Position numbers and translations under genes: made by a program. DNA of 64,000 nucleotides from JADLHS01 sp049840435 (GTDB lineage Bacteria; Verrucomicrobiota; Verrucomicrobiia; Limisphaerales; JADLHS01): NCBI GenBank assembly GCA_049840435.1, contig JASGKY010000002.1:1-64000 (forward strand). The letters run 5' to 3'. The notes beneath the pieces are model-generated. The model searched no databases. It saw only the letters and a list, made by a program, of their open reading frames with translations, and was not told where the DNA came from. Below are positions 39,313 to 51,225 of this stretch, in pieces. The stretch's first letter is position 1, and every line of letters starts with the position of its first letter.

Positions 39313-42056
39313 ATTCCTCGGGCGCAACCGAAACGACCCATGTCTCGCACCTCCGTTGCGAATATCTCGTCAACCCGCATGGCATTGATGAACGCGCCCC
39401 GCGCCTGAGTTGGAACATCGAGTCCAATCGTCGCGGCGCAAAACAGACCGCCTATCGTCTTCACATCGCCAGCACGCCGGAGAAACTTGCGGCAGGCGCA
39501 GGTGATCTCTGGGACAGCGGCCGCGTCGAGAGTAATCAAACCACGCACATCGTTTATGCCGGCAAGCCGCTGCGCTCACGTGAGGTGTGTCACTGGCAGG
39601 TCGAGGTTTGGGATGAAGCAGGACACACCACAAAATCCCAGCCCGCGCTCTGGACGATGGGCTTGCTGGAAAAAGCGGATTGGTCCGCCAAGTGGATTGC
39701 GGCTGATCCGGAAATCATCAACCGCGACAAAGAAGCGATCTCACCGACGCTGACGGATTGCGGCACTCCCACGCTGTTCCGCAAAGAATTCGATGTGCTC
39801 GGCGTGATCAAACGCGCCACTCTTCACGCCAGCGCTCGCGGCATTTTTGAGTTTCGCGCCAATGGCCAGCGCGTGGGCAAAGATCTCTTCGCACCAGAAT
39901 GGACCGACTACGACAAACGCATTCACTATCGCACATACGATGTGACCGCGTTGTTGAAGATAGGCCGCAACGCTCTTGGCGCGACGCTCGGCGATGGCTG
40001 GTGGAGCGGTTACGTCGGCTGGCAGGAAACCCGCGCGCGTTACGGCTCATTGGAAAACAGCCTGATGGCGCAGCTTGAAATTGAACTGGCAGATGGCAAA
40101 CGCATCACGGTGAACACGGATGGTTCATGGACGTGTAATACCGGCCCGATTCTGTTCTCCGATTTCATGATGGGCGAAACCTACGACGCCCGACGCGAAC
40201 GCACCGGTTGGGATGCGGCAAATTTTACCGGCAAGGACTGGCACACTTCGCGCGTTGTCGCCGCGCCAAGTGTGCCGCTCGTCGCCCAACGCGCCGAACC
40301 CGTGCGTGTCGTGGAACAACTCACGCCGCTTTCGGTGAATGAGATCAAACCGAGCGTTTTCATCTTTGACCTCGGCCAGAACATCTCGGGCTGGGCGCGC
40401 ATCCGCATCAAAGCTCCAGCAGGCACACGCGTCACCATCCGGCAAGGCGAACGCCTCAGCCCCGACGGAACGCTTTACACGAAAAACCTTCGTCGCGCCA
40501 AGGCTACGGATGTTTACGTCTGTAAAGGTGGCGGCGAAGAAAGCTACGAACCGCATTTCACCTTTCACGGTTTTCAATACGTCGAGATCACGGGCCTGAC
40601 TTACAAGCCCGGCAAGGACGCAGTCACGGGCTGCGTGGTGCGTTCGGCCACGCCGGACGCGGGCAAGTTTGAGTGTTCACACCCGGGCGTAAATCGGCTT
40701 TGGCTGAATGGCCTCTGGTCGCAGAAGGATAATTTCCTGACCGTGCCGACGGATTGTCCACAGCGCGACGAACGCCTCGGCTGGATGGGCGACGCGCAGG
40801 TTTTCCTCCGCACGGCGAGCTACAACATGGATGTCGCCGCGTTCTTCACGAAGTGGATGATTGACGTGGAAGACGCGCAGACCCCGGAAGGCATTTTCCC
40901 CGACACCGCACCGCGCTTGCGCGAAGGCGAGAACTTCACCGGCCTCGGCAATCTCGGCGGCGCGGCGGGCTGGGCGGACGCGGGCGTCATCATCCCCTAC
41001 ACGATCTGGCGCGTCTATGGCGACCGACGCATTCTGGAGCGCCATTACAGCGCAATGGTGAAGTGGGTGGACTGGATTGCGAAGCACAACCAAAACGGTC
41101 TGCGTCTGAATCAACTCGCGAACAACTACGGTGACTGGCTGTGCATCCCAAGCGACACCTCCTTCGGCACGCATTCGCCGATGAAGAACCTGTTGGCCAC
41201 AGCTTATTGGGCGGACGATTGCACGAAGCTCGCCCGTATCGCGCGCGAACTTGGCCACAACGCCGATGCCGAGCGCTTTCAGAAAATGTTTGAGCACGTG
41301 CGCGCCGCATTCCAAAAAGAATGGCTTGAACCCAATGGCCGCATCACAACGGACACGCAGACAGGTTATCTGCTCGCGCTTGCGTTTGATCTATTGCCAG
41401 AAAACCTCCGCGCCACCGCCACGAATCATCTCGTCGAGAATATCAAGGCGCTGGACTGGCATCTCAGCACGGGCTTCATCGGCATCAGCCATCTCAACCC
41501 ACAGCTCACGCTCGTTGGGCGCACGGACGTTGCGTATCGCCTGCTATTGCGTGACGATTATCCGTCGTGGCTCTATCCGGTAAAGCATGGCGCAACGACG
41601 ATCTGGGAACGTTGGAACGGCTGGACGCATCAGGACGGATTCTTCAATCCGCACATGAACTCGTTCAACCATTACTCGCTCGGCTCGGTCGGCGAATGGT
41701 TGTTCCGCCACGTCGCGGGCATTGAGCTCGATGCTGACGTGCCCGGCTTCCAAAAGTTCGTGCTCCAGCCATTCATCGGCGAGGGTCTGGACTTTGCCCG
41801 CGCCAGCTACCGCACGATGCACGGTGAGATTTCCAGCGAATGGAAACGTGCCGGTGACAAACTCACCTGGACAGTGCGCATTCCGACGAACACGGCCGCG
41901 AAAGTTTTTGTTCCCAGCACTCCAAACTCTGCTGTCACCGAAGGCGGCAAGCCGGTGGAACAAGCCGCCGGGCTTCGCGTCGTCGGGCGGGAGCATGATT
42001 TTTTGATCTGTGAAGTGGTTTCCGGCGTCTATTCGTTCAGTTCAACCTTGAAATAA
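39309..42056 (+). CDS. Alpha-L-rhamnosidase, GH78, intact
   Basis: The 915-residue protein lacks a signal peptide (MNSSGATETTHVSHLRCEYL), unlike the GH78 at 24.7 kb, so it probably acts inside the cell on imported oligosaccharides. N-terminal: NPHGIDERAPRLSWNIESN, LWDSGRVESNQT and LFAPEWTDYDKRIHYRTYDVT. Catalytic (alpha/alpha)6 barrel: LTVPTDCPQRDERLGWMGDAQVF, which carries the general acid region, DTAPRLREG, NYGDWLCIP, and TIWERWNGW. C-terminal sandwich: EGGKPVEQAAG. It is coupled by overlap to the MFS transporter. Inverting GH78 enzymes release L-rhamnose. Confidence 0.93.
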   Translation: MNSSGATETTHVSHLRCEYLVNPHGIDERAPRLSWNIESNRRGAKQTAYRLHIASTPEKLAAGAGDLWDSGRVESNQTTHIVYAGKPLRSREVCHWQVEVWDEAGHTTKSQPALWTMGLLEKADWSAKWIAADPEIINRDKEAISPTLTDCGTPTLFRKEFDVLGVIKRATLHASARGIFEFRANGQRVGKDLFAPEWTDYDKRIHYRTYDVTALLKIGRNALGATLGDGWWSGYVGWQETRARYGSLENSLMAQLEIELADGKRITVNTDGSWTCNTGPILFSDFMMGETYDARRERTGWDAANFTGKDWHTSRVVAAPSVPLVAQRAEPVRVVEQLTPLSVNEIKPSVFIFDLGQNISGWARIRIKAPAGTRVTIRQGERLSPDGTLYTKNLRRAKATDVYVCKGGGEESYEPHFTFHGFQYVEITGLTYKPGKDAVTGCVVRSATPDAGKFECSHPGVNRLWLNGLWSQKDNFLTVPTDCPQRDERLGWMGDAQVFLRTASYNMDVAAFFTKWMIDVEDAQTPEGIFPDTAPRLREGENFTGLGNLGGAAGWADAGVIIPYTIWRVYGDRRILERHYSAMVKWVDWIAKHNQNGLRLNQLANNYGDWLCIPSDTSFGTHSPMKNLLATAYWADDCTKLARIARELGHNADAERFQKMFEHVRAAFQKEWLEPNGRITTDTQTGYLLALAFDLLPENLRATATNHLVENIKALDWHLSTGFIGISHLNPQLTLVGRTDVAYRLLLRDDYPSWLYPVKHGATTIWERWNGWTHQDGFFNPHMNSFNHYSLGSVGEWLFRHVAGIELDADVPGFQKFVLQPFIGEGLDFARASYRTMHGEISSEWKRAGDKLTWTVRIPTNTAAKVFVPSTPNSAVTEGGKPVEQAAGLRVVGREHDFLICEVVSGVYSFSSTLK

Positions 42057-42059
42057 TTT

Positions 42060-43710
42060 ATGCGCAAACAACTCCTCGCGAGCTGGGTTGTCATCGTTGT
42101 CCTCGTCTGCCTAGGTTCAACCACAGCTGTGGCGGTCACTAGTAGCGCTGAGCAATGGGGCATTTACGAAATCACCTTGAAAGGTCCAACGAACGGCAAT
42201 CCGTTCGTGGATGTGCGCTTCTCCGCTGAGTTCGATAACGGCGCGAAAAAGGTGGAAGTGCCGGGCTTCTACGATGGGGACGGGGTTTATCGCCTGCGCT
42301 TCATGCCGGACACGCAAGGTCAATGGCGCTACGAGACCAAGGCCAATCGCTGGGAGCTGAGCAACAAGACGGGCGAGTTCACCGTCACGCCGCCGAGCAA
42401 GGGTAATCACGGCCCGGTACGCGTGCATAACACCTACCACTTTGCTTACGCGGATGGCACGCCGTTCAAACAGATCGGCACAACGATCTACAACTGGATT
42501 GATACGCCGGATGAATTGCAGGAAGAAACGCTGCGCACGCTCGCGGCGTCACCGTTCAACAAAGCGCGCATGCTCATCACGCAGCAGCCGACGCCGTATC
42601 AGAAGAAGTTCCCGCCGACGCGCTGGCCGTATGTCGGCAAGCCGCCGCAGGACTGGGATTTCACGCGGTTCAACCCAGAGTTTTTCCGGCATTATGAAAA
42701 GCGCATCGCCCAATTGCGCGATCTTGGCATCGAGGCGGACGTCATCCTGTTCAACCCTTACGGCAAGTTCGGGTTCGAGACGATGAATGCTGAGAACGAC
42801 GATCTTTACGTCCGTTATGTCGTCGCCCGCTTCGGCGCGTTCCGCAACATCTGGTGGTCGCTCGCCAACGAATACGATTTCGTGCGCACCAAGACCGAAG
42901 CGGATTGGGATCGCATCGGCACGCTGATCAAGAAGACCGATCCGTTCAATCACCTGTGCTCGATCCATAATGGCACGGTGATCTTCGATCAAAGCAAGCC
43001 GTGGATCACGCACGTCAGCATGCAAAACGGCATCGCCGTCGAATCACCGGCCGCGGCGGAAATCTATCGGGACGTCTGGCGCAAGCCGGTGGTTTATGAC
43101 GAAGTGAAATACGAGGGCGACGCCAAGTTCCGTTGGGCGGATCTGAATGGGTTCGACATGGTACATCGCTTTTGGTGCGGCACAGTGGGCGGCACGTGAC
43201 GTCGGCCACGGCGATTATTTCAACACGCTCGACGAGGACACGTGGACTTCGTTCGGCGGTAAGATTCTCGGCACAAGCGTGCCGCGGTTGGCGTTCCTCC
43301 GCAAAATCATGGAAGCTGGCCCAGCGGATGGCCTCGAACCGATTGATAAGTGGAACGATCCTGATACGGTCGGCAAGCCTGGTGAATTCTACCTTACTTA
43401 TTTCGGTCGCTCGACGCCGACGAACTGGGTGTTCCAGCTCTACAAACGTGGCGTGGCCGACGGCATGAAGTTCAAGGTGGACGTGATCAACGTTTGGGAT
43501 ATGACCATCACGCCTGTGCCCGGAGAATTCGTCACCAAGCTGAAGGACCGTTACTACTTTGTGGATGCTCAAGGCCGCTCCGTCACCCTGCCCGGCAAGC
43601 CCGGCATCGCCATCCGCGCCATCAACGGCGGCGGCACGGCGGAACGCCCCGATCCGAATGCGTTCATTGATCCCAATATCCTGCCGAACCAAAAACCGAC
43701 GCCTAAATAA
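42060..43710 (+). pseudogene. DUF5060 / apiosidase-like (DUF4038) / DUF5605 glycoside hydrolase, frameshifted
   Basis: The protein has a signal peptide (LLASWVVIVVLVCLGSTTAVA), a DUF5060-like Ig domain (about 30-110, VDVRFSAEFDNGAKKVEVPGFYDG), and a TIM barrel of the DUF4038 family, now called apiosidase-like after GH140: YHFAYADGTPFKQIGTTIYNWI, WWSLANEYDF (acid/base region) and KPVVYDEVKYEGD (nucleophile region). After VHRFWCGTVGGT a stop appears in frame; removing one G near 43199 gives GTYVGHGDYFNTLDEDTWTS and 170 more residues (DUF5605-like). It follows the GH78 by 3 bases. Together with the RuBisCO-like operon it suggests apiose release from rhamnogalacturonan-II, but other activities are known for relatives with the DUF5060/DUF5605 layout. 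Confidence 0.8.
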
Positions 43711-43872
43711 TAACGACCGGTTGGATTCTGACATTGCTTGTCAGTATTCATGATTTCTTCCACCGTCGCGAACAGCCGCGTCCAGATTGACGATTCCGAG
43801 TCCGCGCCAAACTGCAACCGATTGAATGCAGGCTGGCTTTTGCCATTCAAACGGCGCAATTTCTTGCCAAGC

Positions 43873-46190
43873 ATGAAAGCAAAACTTTTCCTCTTCTCGG
43901 TCATGGTGTGGTGGATCGCCTTCATCATTACTCCCGCCGCCGAACCGCTCGCCTTGTGGTATCGCCAGCCGGCCAAGGAGTGGGTTGAAGCACTGCCCGT
44001 TGGCAACGGCCGGCTCGGGGCAATGGTCTTTGGGGGGACGACGGAGGAGCGCATTCAGTTCAACGAAGCAACGCTGTGGGTTGGCGAGCCGCACGATTAC
44101 TCCCACTCCGGCGCATCGAATCAGCTCGCCACGATCCGGCAGTTGCTTTTCGACGGCAAACAGAAGGAAGCCGAGCAGCTGGCCATGAAGGAATTCATGA
44201 GCGTACCACTGAAGCAAATGCCGTATCAGCCGTTCGCAGATCTGCGCCTGCAATTTCCCGGGCATGAAAACGCCAGCGATTATCGACGCGAATTAAGCCT
44301 CAACGACGCCGTGGTGCGAACGAGCTATCGGATCGGCGCCATCCGCTACGAGCGAGAAACCTTCGCCAGCGCGCCCGACCAGGTTTTGGTAACGCGCCTC
44401 GCCTCCAGCTTGAACGGACAGCTTTCGTTCAGCGTTGCATTTGATTGCCCGCACTGGAGCGCAGTGGAGGGCGCCGGGAATAACGAGCTGATCCTCACCG
44501 GCAGAATGCCTGGCAGCTATAACAACGCGACCATTACAAATCCCTTGCGATTTGAAGCCCGGCTCGTGGTGCGCGCTGAAGGCGGCAAAGTGACCTGCGC
44601 TGACGGCCGGATCACAGTGACGGGCGCAGATGCCGCGACCTTGATTCTTTCCGCCGCGACAAGCTACAAGAATTTCCAAGATGTCAGTGGCGATCCAACA
44701 GTGGCTTGCGAACAGATGCTGGCCGGCGCGCGAAAGAAAAATTACCTAAAACTCCGCGCCGCACATGTGGTGGATCATCGGAATCTATTCCAACGGGTCT
44801 CGCTGGATCTCGGCCCGAGCGACAATGCGGTTTACCCAACCGACGAACGGCTGCGCCAGGCAATTGAAGCAAACGACCCTGGCCTAGCAGCGTTGGTTTT
44901 TCAGTATGGTCGTTACCTCATGATCGCGTGTAGCCGCCCAGGCGGACAGCCCTCGAACTTGCAAGGGCTGTGGAATGAAAGCACCCGACCGCCGTGGGAT
45001 AGCAAGATGACGTGCAATATCAACACGGAGATGAATTACTGGCCCGCCGAAGTGGCAAACCTTGCCGAATGTCACACGCCCTTGTTCGACGCGTTGAACG
45101 AGCTGATGATCTCCGGCCAACGCACCGCGCGGAATCACTACAACGCTCGCGGCTGGGTGTTACATCACAACTTCGACCTTTGGCGTGGCACGGCGCCGAT
45201 CAACAATTCGGACCACGGCATCTGGGTGACCGGTGGCGCGTGGCTGTGCCAGCATCTGTGGTGGCACTACCAATTCAGCGGCAACAAGGCGTTTCTGGCA
45301 AAAGCCTATCCCGTGATGAAGGACGCGGCCTTGTTCTTCGTAGATTTCCTGGTCGAAGACCCACGCAGTGATGACCGCTGGCTGATCAGCACGCCGAGTA
45401 ATTCTCCCGAGCAAGGCGGCCTAGTCGCCGGCCCGACGATGGATCACCAGATCATCCGCGATTTGTTCAGCAACGTCATCGAAGCGTCCCGCATCCTGGA
45501 CATGGATGCCGACCTGCGCACTCAGTTGACAACTTTGCGTGTCCGCATCCAACCCAACCAAATCGGCAAGCACGGCCAGTTGCAGGAATGGATCGAGGAC
45601 AAGGACGACCCGAATAGCAAGCATCGCCACGTCTCGCATCTGTGGGGCATCTATCCCGGCCAGGACATCACGTGGCAGAGCACGAACTTCTTCAATGCCG
45701 CGCGGCAGTCTTTGATTTATCGCGGCGACGAGGCCACCGGCTGGAGCATGGGTTGGAAGATCAATCTGTGGGCGCGCTTCCTGGATGGCGACCATGCGCT
45801 CGTCATTTTGAAAAACCTGCTCCGACCGATGAAGGGCCAGAACGCCGGGGGACTTTATCCGAACCTATTCGATGCACATCCTCCGTTCCAGATTGATGGC
45901 AACTTCGGCGCGACCGCGGGCATCGCGGAGATGCTGCTGCAAAGTCACATTCGCGATGCGCAGGGCCAATACGTCTTGCACCTGCTACCCGCGCTGCCTA
46001 AAGCATGGCCCATCGGCAGCGTGAAAGGGTTGCGCGCTCGCGGTGATTACGAAGTGGATCTGGCTTGGAAGGACGGCACCTGACCTCTTTCTCTATCCGC
46101 AGCAATACCCAGAAGACCTGCCGCGTGATGTTCGGCGGCAAGACCTACGATTTTGACCTCGCAAGCAAAGCCCTGAAGCTAGTGCGCTAA
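43873..46190 (+). pseudogene. GH95-family alpha-L-fucosidase/galactosidase-like enzyme, frameshift near C-terminus
   Basis: The product starts MKAKLFLFSVMVWWIAFIIT (signal peptide) and shows the GH95 N-terminal sandwich (ALWYRQPAKEWVEALPVGNGRLGAMVFGG) and catalytic barrel: CSRPGGQPSNLQGLWNES, KMTCNINTEMNYWPAE, LISTPSNSPEQGG, KHRHVSHLWGIYPG and LFDAHPPFQIDGNFGATAGIAEML. A stop occurs at 46081-46083 after WKDGT; adding one C in the run there continues LTSFSIRSNTQKTC to a stop at 46190, the normal family end. Thus only the last 35 residues are displaced. The enzyme would release L-fucose or L-galactose, both rhamnogalacturonan-II or xyloglucan sugars. An upstream in-frame start at 43738 gives no signal peptide. 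Confidence 0.85.
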
Positions 46191-46552
46191 GTTTTCGTAA
46201 CCACTCCATCCTCAATAGTTGCATAGAGGGCCGGAGCGCTTACTTTACTAGCCTCCGGCAACATCAAACGGTTGGCGAATGGTGAAGGGGACTGACGGTT
46301 GACGTGTCTCAATCAATAATTTTCCACAGCTACGCTCAACGGCACTGGATTCACCGCCAATCGTTAATTTGCGGGCGAATCAGGACTGGCTGGAAATCCT
46401 ACCCGCCTGTAGGCAATCCCACCATTGACCCAGCCCAATCATTCGGTAAGTTGCCCGCATTGGAACAAGTCGTGACCAACGGATTCTACCGCCCCCGCAT
46501 TGGATACTTCCGCTATGCTGCGCATTGACGGCAGGATGGATCGACCCGCCCA
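46191..46552. other. Intergenic region, no gene supported
   Basis: This 362-base stretch contains one 74-codon plus-strand frame (46304-46528) with no signal peptide, domain or ribosome site. It probably holds the promoter and a damaged 5' end of the next gene. Nothing else is recognised. Confidence 0.45.
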
Positions 46553-48129
46553 TTGATTGCCGCTCCCACATTCGCCAGCGGCACGAATGCGGGCAATGTA
46601 ACGCATCAGCGCCCTCACCGAATGCTCCGGCCTCATCGCCAGCCGCAACAACGTCGATGTGCTCTGGGCACACAACGATTCAAACAACCCGCCTCAAATA
46701 TTTGCGCTGGATACCCCGGACGCCTCCTCGGGCATCTATAATCTGACCGAAGCGGCCAATACTGATTACGAAGACCTCGCGATTGGACCTGGCCCACTGC
46801 CCGAATGTTTCCTATCTCTACATCGGCGACACTGGCGACAATGATGAAAGCCGGAGTAACATCCGCGTCTATCAAGTTCCCGAGCCAGCCGTTTACGCCC
46901 GGCAATACACCAACCCGCCTACCGCCGGGGTCAAAGGCGTGCGCGGCATCACTCTCGATTACCCGGATAACGCGCATAACGCGGAATCCTTGTTTGTTGA
47001 TCCACTAACGGGCGACTTGTTTATTATCACCAAAGAAGCGACCACAAGTCGGATTTATACCACCACGCAAGCGGCTTTGAACTCAGGCACGAACATTGTC
47101 CTGACGTTTGTACACACCCTTGCCTTTAACATTCCCTCCAGCGCTGATATCTCGCCCAACGGTCGGGAAATCGTCGTTCGCCAAGAAGACTTCGCCCGGC
47201 TCTGGTTGCGCACCAACGGACAGACCATCAGCAGCACCTTTGCCACACCACCGACAACTATTCCGGTTATCGGCACGCCGACCGAACCCAATGGCGAAGC
47301 CGTCGCTTTCGATGCGAACGGCAATGGCTACTACACCCTCAGCGAAACGGCTTCCACACAACCCCTCTACTATTTCGCCCGCACCAGCAGCGATGGCCAA
47401 CGGCTGCCGCAAACCATCGTCCCCGCCGGGGCGACATGGAAATATCGCGACGATGGCAGCAATCAAGGCACGGCATGGCGCGAGCCCGCATTTGATGATT
47501 CCAACTGGAGCACTGGCATTGCCCAGTTCGGTTACGGCAACGGCGATGAAAAAACTGTGGTGAGCTACGGCGGTAATGCGAACAACAAATATGTCACCAC
47601 CTATTTCCGAAAACAGTTCGTCATAGACAACGCGCCCTGCCTTGAAAGCGTTACGCTTCGCATGGTCATGGACGATGGCGCTGCCGTATATGTGAACGGT
47701 AAAAACATCCTGAATTATCAACTCGTCACCAATGCCGCGTTCAACACCCTCGCCACCAGCGTGCAGGCCACCAACGTGGAAGATGCGTGGTTCAGCTATC
47801 AGATCGATCCCGCCCTGCTCCGCAATGGCACGAACACCCTTGCTGTGGAAATGCACCAAGCAGCCGTGAACAGCCCCGACATCAGCTTCGACCTGCAACT
47901 CATTGCGATGGAATCCACCACACCACAGTTCATGAGCTGGAGCGTGGGCACGAATACTATCGAACTCACACTTTGTGGACCGAGCACCACAAATGTCTCC
48001 GTGCAAGCAAGCACCAACTTTGTCACGTGGAGCAGCCTCGGCAGCACGACCTTTACCAATGGCAAGGCGACCTTTACGGCAACGCAAACAACCAATCTCA
48101 CCGAGCGCTACTTCCGCACCATGCAATGA
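46553..48129 (+). pseudogene. Secreted propeller-like protein with lectin-like sandwich, frameshifted 5' part
   Basis: The N-terminal part is spread over three frames: FASGTNAGNVTHQ (to about 46605), then ALTECSGLIASRNNVDVLWAHNDS with ALDTPDASSGIYNLTEAANTDYEDLAIGPGP (to about 46801), then NVSYLYIGDTGDNDESRSNIRVYQ to the stop. The first half resembles secreted propeller-type proteins with VLWAHNDSN..IFALDT and EDLAIG phrases. From about nucleotide 47430 comes a galactose-binding-like sandwich (WKYRDDGSNQGTAW...FDDSNWSTG.AQFGYG, VTLRMVMDDGAAVYVNGK, GTNTLAVEMHQ), common in secreted verrucomicrobial proteins, and a C-terminal segment ending ERYFRTMQ. The true start and signal peptide could not be found. 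Function unknown. Confidence 0.65.
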
Positions 48130-48252
48130 AATTGAAAGTCCTTGGCGGGTTTCAAAAGCCACTTTATACCGGAGCACTACGCATGGCTTAGCCAAAGTGT
48201 TGCACCTCAACCTAACAAAGGCTCGATCAACTAGAAACCGCGCAAGGATCTC

Positions 48253-51176
48253 TCAGTAAGTTGTCTTGAACCAGTTTGTCTTCGCCCAGAAGATCACCCC
48301 CTGCCCGGCGTTGTTTGCAATTGTTGTTGCGATGGTGCTCGGATCATTCACCGGATACGTGTAGGGCAGATTTGTAAATCCATTCCACGAAAACGGCTTC
48401 AACGGCGCGGGCACTGGCACCAGCGTGCTACCCAGGTCCTCGGTATCACCCCGGAACGTCGAACCGTTCAGCGTATAAATCGTGTCCTCCGCGCGGATCT
48501 TGCCGGTGTAGCTCGCGTTGTTGGCATCCACCTGATTGTTCCGCAACGGATTCGTCGTATCAATGATGTGGCATTTCTCAACGAGCACCGCGCCGTCTTC
48601 GGTGGAGATCGCGCCGTTCAAGGTCACGTCGAACTTGTACGAGCCGAGGCCGCCGGAAATCAATGCCACCTTCGCGTTGCGCAGGTTTTTCGCCGCAAGC
48701 GCTCCGGTGTTGTTCATGTAACAGTTATAGACGTGTGCGTTGCCGGCGCGCAAACGTGGCATCCGGTCTTGCCAGTTGAAATAAAAATTGTGATGCAACG
48801 TGAGTTTGATATCGGCGTTGTCGGCATCAAATTCCGTCGCCCCAGCCAGATGACCCTTCTTCTGGGAACGCGTGATGGTCACGAGATCGTCAACGCTGAA
48901 GCCGTTCGCGCGCAGAAAATCAAACATCGCCTCCGCCACGCCATTGGTTTCGAGATATTCAAATTGCCGCCGCACGAAACTGTTTGGCCCGCCATAGTCG
49001 CCAAGAAAGCGGCGCAGGAAATCGTCACATTGTTCGCGCCGCCTTTGATATCCACCGTTCCGTCGTAAGACTTGGTGAAATCGCAGTGATCAATCCAGAC
49101 GTTCGTGCAATTGCCGGAGTCGCCGATAGTGATAAAGTCCCAGTCCTTGCTGTCGTAATCGCCCTTGTTAAGTTCATCCCACTCCCACAGCTCATCAAAC
49201 TTCAGATTGCGGATGAGAATATTGTGACTGCGTTTCACGTTGAACTCCGCATGGCGAATCGTTGCACCATTGACCGAAAAAATCGTGAGGCCGTTCTTGT
49301 TCTGGATATCAATCGTAGTCACGCCGCTGGCGATCAGCACGGGATGCAAGGACGCTGCCGTGCTTTGGCGGAATGCTCCCGTCTGGTTTGTTGCTCCGAT
49401 TTCATTCCAGCCAAGGTTCAGATCGTTCATGATCTCGATGACCTTGGTGTTGTTGTTCGCCAGCGCGAGACGGAAGTCGCCCGCGTGATAGACTTTGCGA
49501 TAATTCGCGTCCGTCTCCGGCAACTGCCCGCCACCAGTGGCGGGCGCACCAAAACCGTAGAGATTGAAATCCGTCGTATTGGTGGAAGGTAAATTCACTG
49601 TGAGCGTCACCAAGCTGCTGGTCACCGCGCCAAAATTGTTGGCGACACCGACGGAGTAGCTGCCCGCGTCATTCGTCAGTGCGCTTGAAATGGTGAAGGA
49701 TGCATTCGTGGCATTGACCAACACGGTGTTCGTGTTGAAATACCATTGATAACGCAAGGGCGCATCTCCCGCCGCAACGACCGTAAACGTCACACTGTTG
49801 CTCTCCAGCACGCCTTGATTCGCCGGGGGCAGCATGATGGAGGGTGGTGTATTCACCGTAAGCGTAGCCACCACACTGGTCACAGCACCCACGCTGTTGG
49901 TCACGCGCAACGAATACGCACCTTCATTGTCTTCCTGCGCACTGGCGATGGCCAGTCCGCTGCCCATCGCGCCGGCGAGCGGGGTGTTCGTGTTGAAGAA
50001 CCATTGATACGCCAGCGGCGCAGTCCCGCTGGCAGCACTGAAAAACGACGCTGATTGACCGGCCATCACAATGAGGTTCGTCGGTTGCAAGGTGATTTCC
50101 GGCGGTGTGCCGGGCGGCTGGACAATCGAGCCACCGACGAGGATGCGATAGAAACGTTGTGCTTCAGCAAACGAAACCGGGTTCGTGGAATCAAAGTTAC
50201 CGCTCGCATCGAAAAGATTCGTCGCAATGGACGCCCAGTTGCTCACCGGCGCAGCGAGACTCGGCGAACTCACGACCTGATACACGCCGCTCACCACGCC
50301 ATTCGTGCCGCGTAGCACCAGCCCACTCGGCGTGAGAAACGATCCAGTGATATGCGGTTGTGCGGTGGAGGTGGGCGGTTGTCCACTGCCAGCAGGCGTC
50401 ACCTCCGCCCACGTGCTGCCGACACGAATGTTGTCCACTTCGTTCACGCCGCTGGCGGTCGAGGAGTTCGCGCGCAAATGCAGATATTGCAGCCCGACAG
50501 TGTAATCAGTCGCACCGGAAACGGTCGTTTCGGCCACGTCGGCAGTTCCGGGCGCAGGTTCAACTCCATCTAACACTGGATTGATCCAGAGCGTAATCGT
50601 ATCGTCCGTGGTGCTGCCGGTGTTGAAGGTGTAGCGAGCAACGATAAGCACAGTGGCGTTGACGGCGTACGTGCCGCTGGCCGGATACTGCACTGCCGAT
50701 CCGTTCTTCTTCACGCCGATCCGATATTCCGTGCCGGACTTATTCAGGTAAATCACCAGCGCACCATTGCCGCCGCTGCCGACAGCTGTCCCATCGCTGA
50801 TGGCCAGCAACGGACCGCTGCTGGCAGCAAGGGTTGTCTGCCGCAGCAGAAAGGAAACATAGATGCTGCCGCCCACAGCCGGACCACCGACGGCGCTCGC
50901 ATTGAACGTGCGTTTGCCATCTGCCGAACTGCTGGTCCCCTGAGCCTTGGTATTGTTGGCCGGAGTGAAATCTGCCAAACCAGCGTTGGTCAAGTTGCCG
51001 GAGATCATCTTCAGATTTGATCCTGCCCCCGACCACGGTGCAGCGGTGCTGAGGTTTGCCGCGGGATAGTCAAACGGTTCGCTGAGATACAACGTCGCGC
51101 GAGCGGTGAAAACGAGCCATACCAACGCCGTGGCGGCAAACAGTTTTGCGCCAGATTGTTTTTGGGATGAAGTCAT
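48253..51176 (-). pseudogene. PL1-type pectate lyase with LamG-like and Ig-like domains, frameshifted
   Basis: The protein starts MTSSQKQSGAKLFAATALVWL (signal peptide), has a LamG-like module (about 25-240), a linker, two Ig-like domains (phrases PLAYQWFFNTN and PLRYQWYFNTN) and a C-terminal parallel beta-helix of the pectate lyase/Amb allergen family: TIDIQNKNGLTIFSV, HNILIRNLKFDELWEWDE, VWIDHCDFTKSYDGTVDIKGGANNVTIS. The frame breaks near 49012; RFLGDYGGPNSFVRRQFEY, which links both halves, lies in a third frame, and the rest continues as FEYLETNGVAEAMFDFLRANG to the stop at 48253. It would cleave polygalacturonan by beta-elimination outside the cell, which fits the pectin theme of the region. 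Confidence 0.82.
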
Positions 51177-51225
51177 AGAGAGGGTTGGTTGGGTTCTGGA
51201 AAATGTTCGCGCGGCGCAAACCGCA

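Noticed and set aside
46304..46528. 74-codon plus-strand frame before the propeller-like protein
   Set aside because: No signal peptide or link in frame to the downstream gene; composition unlike its neighbours.
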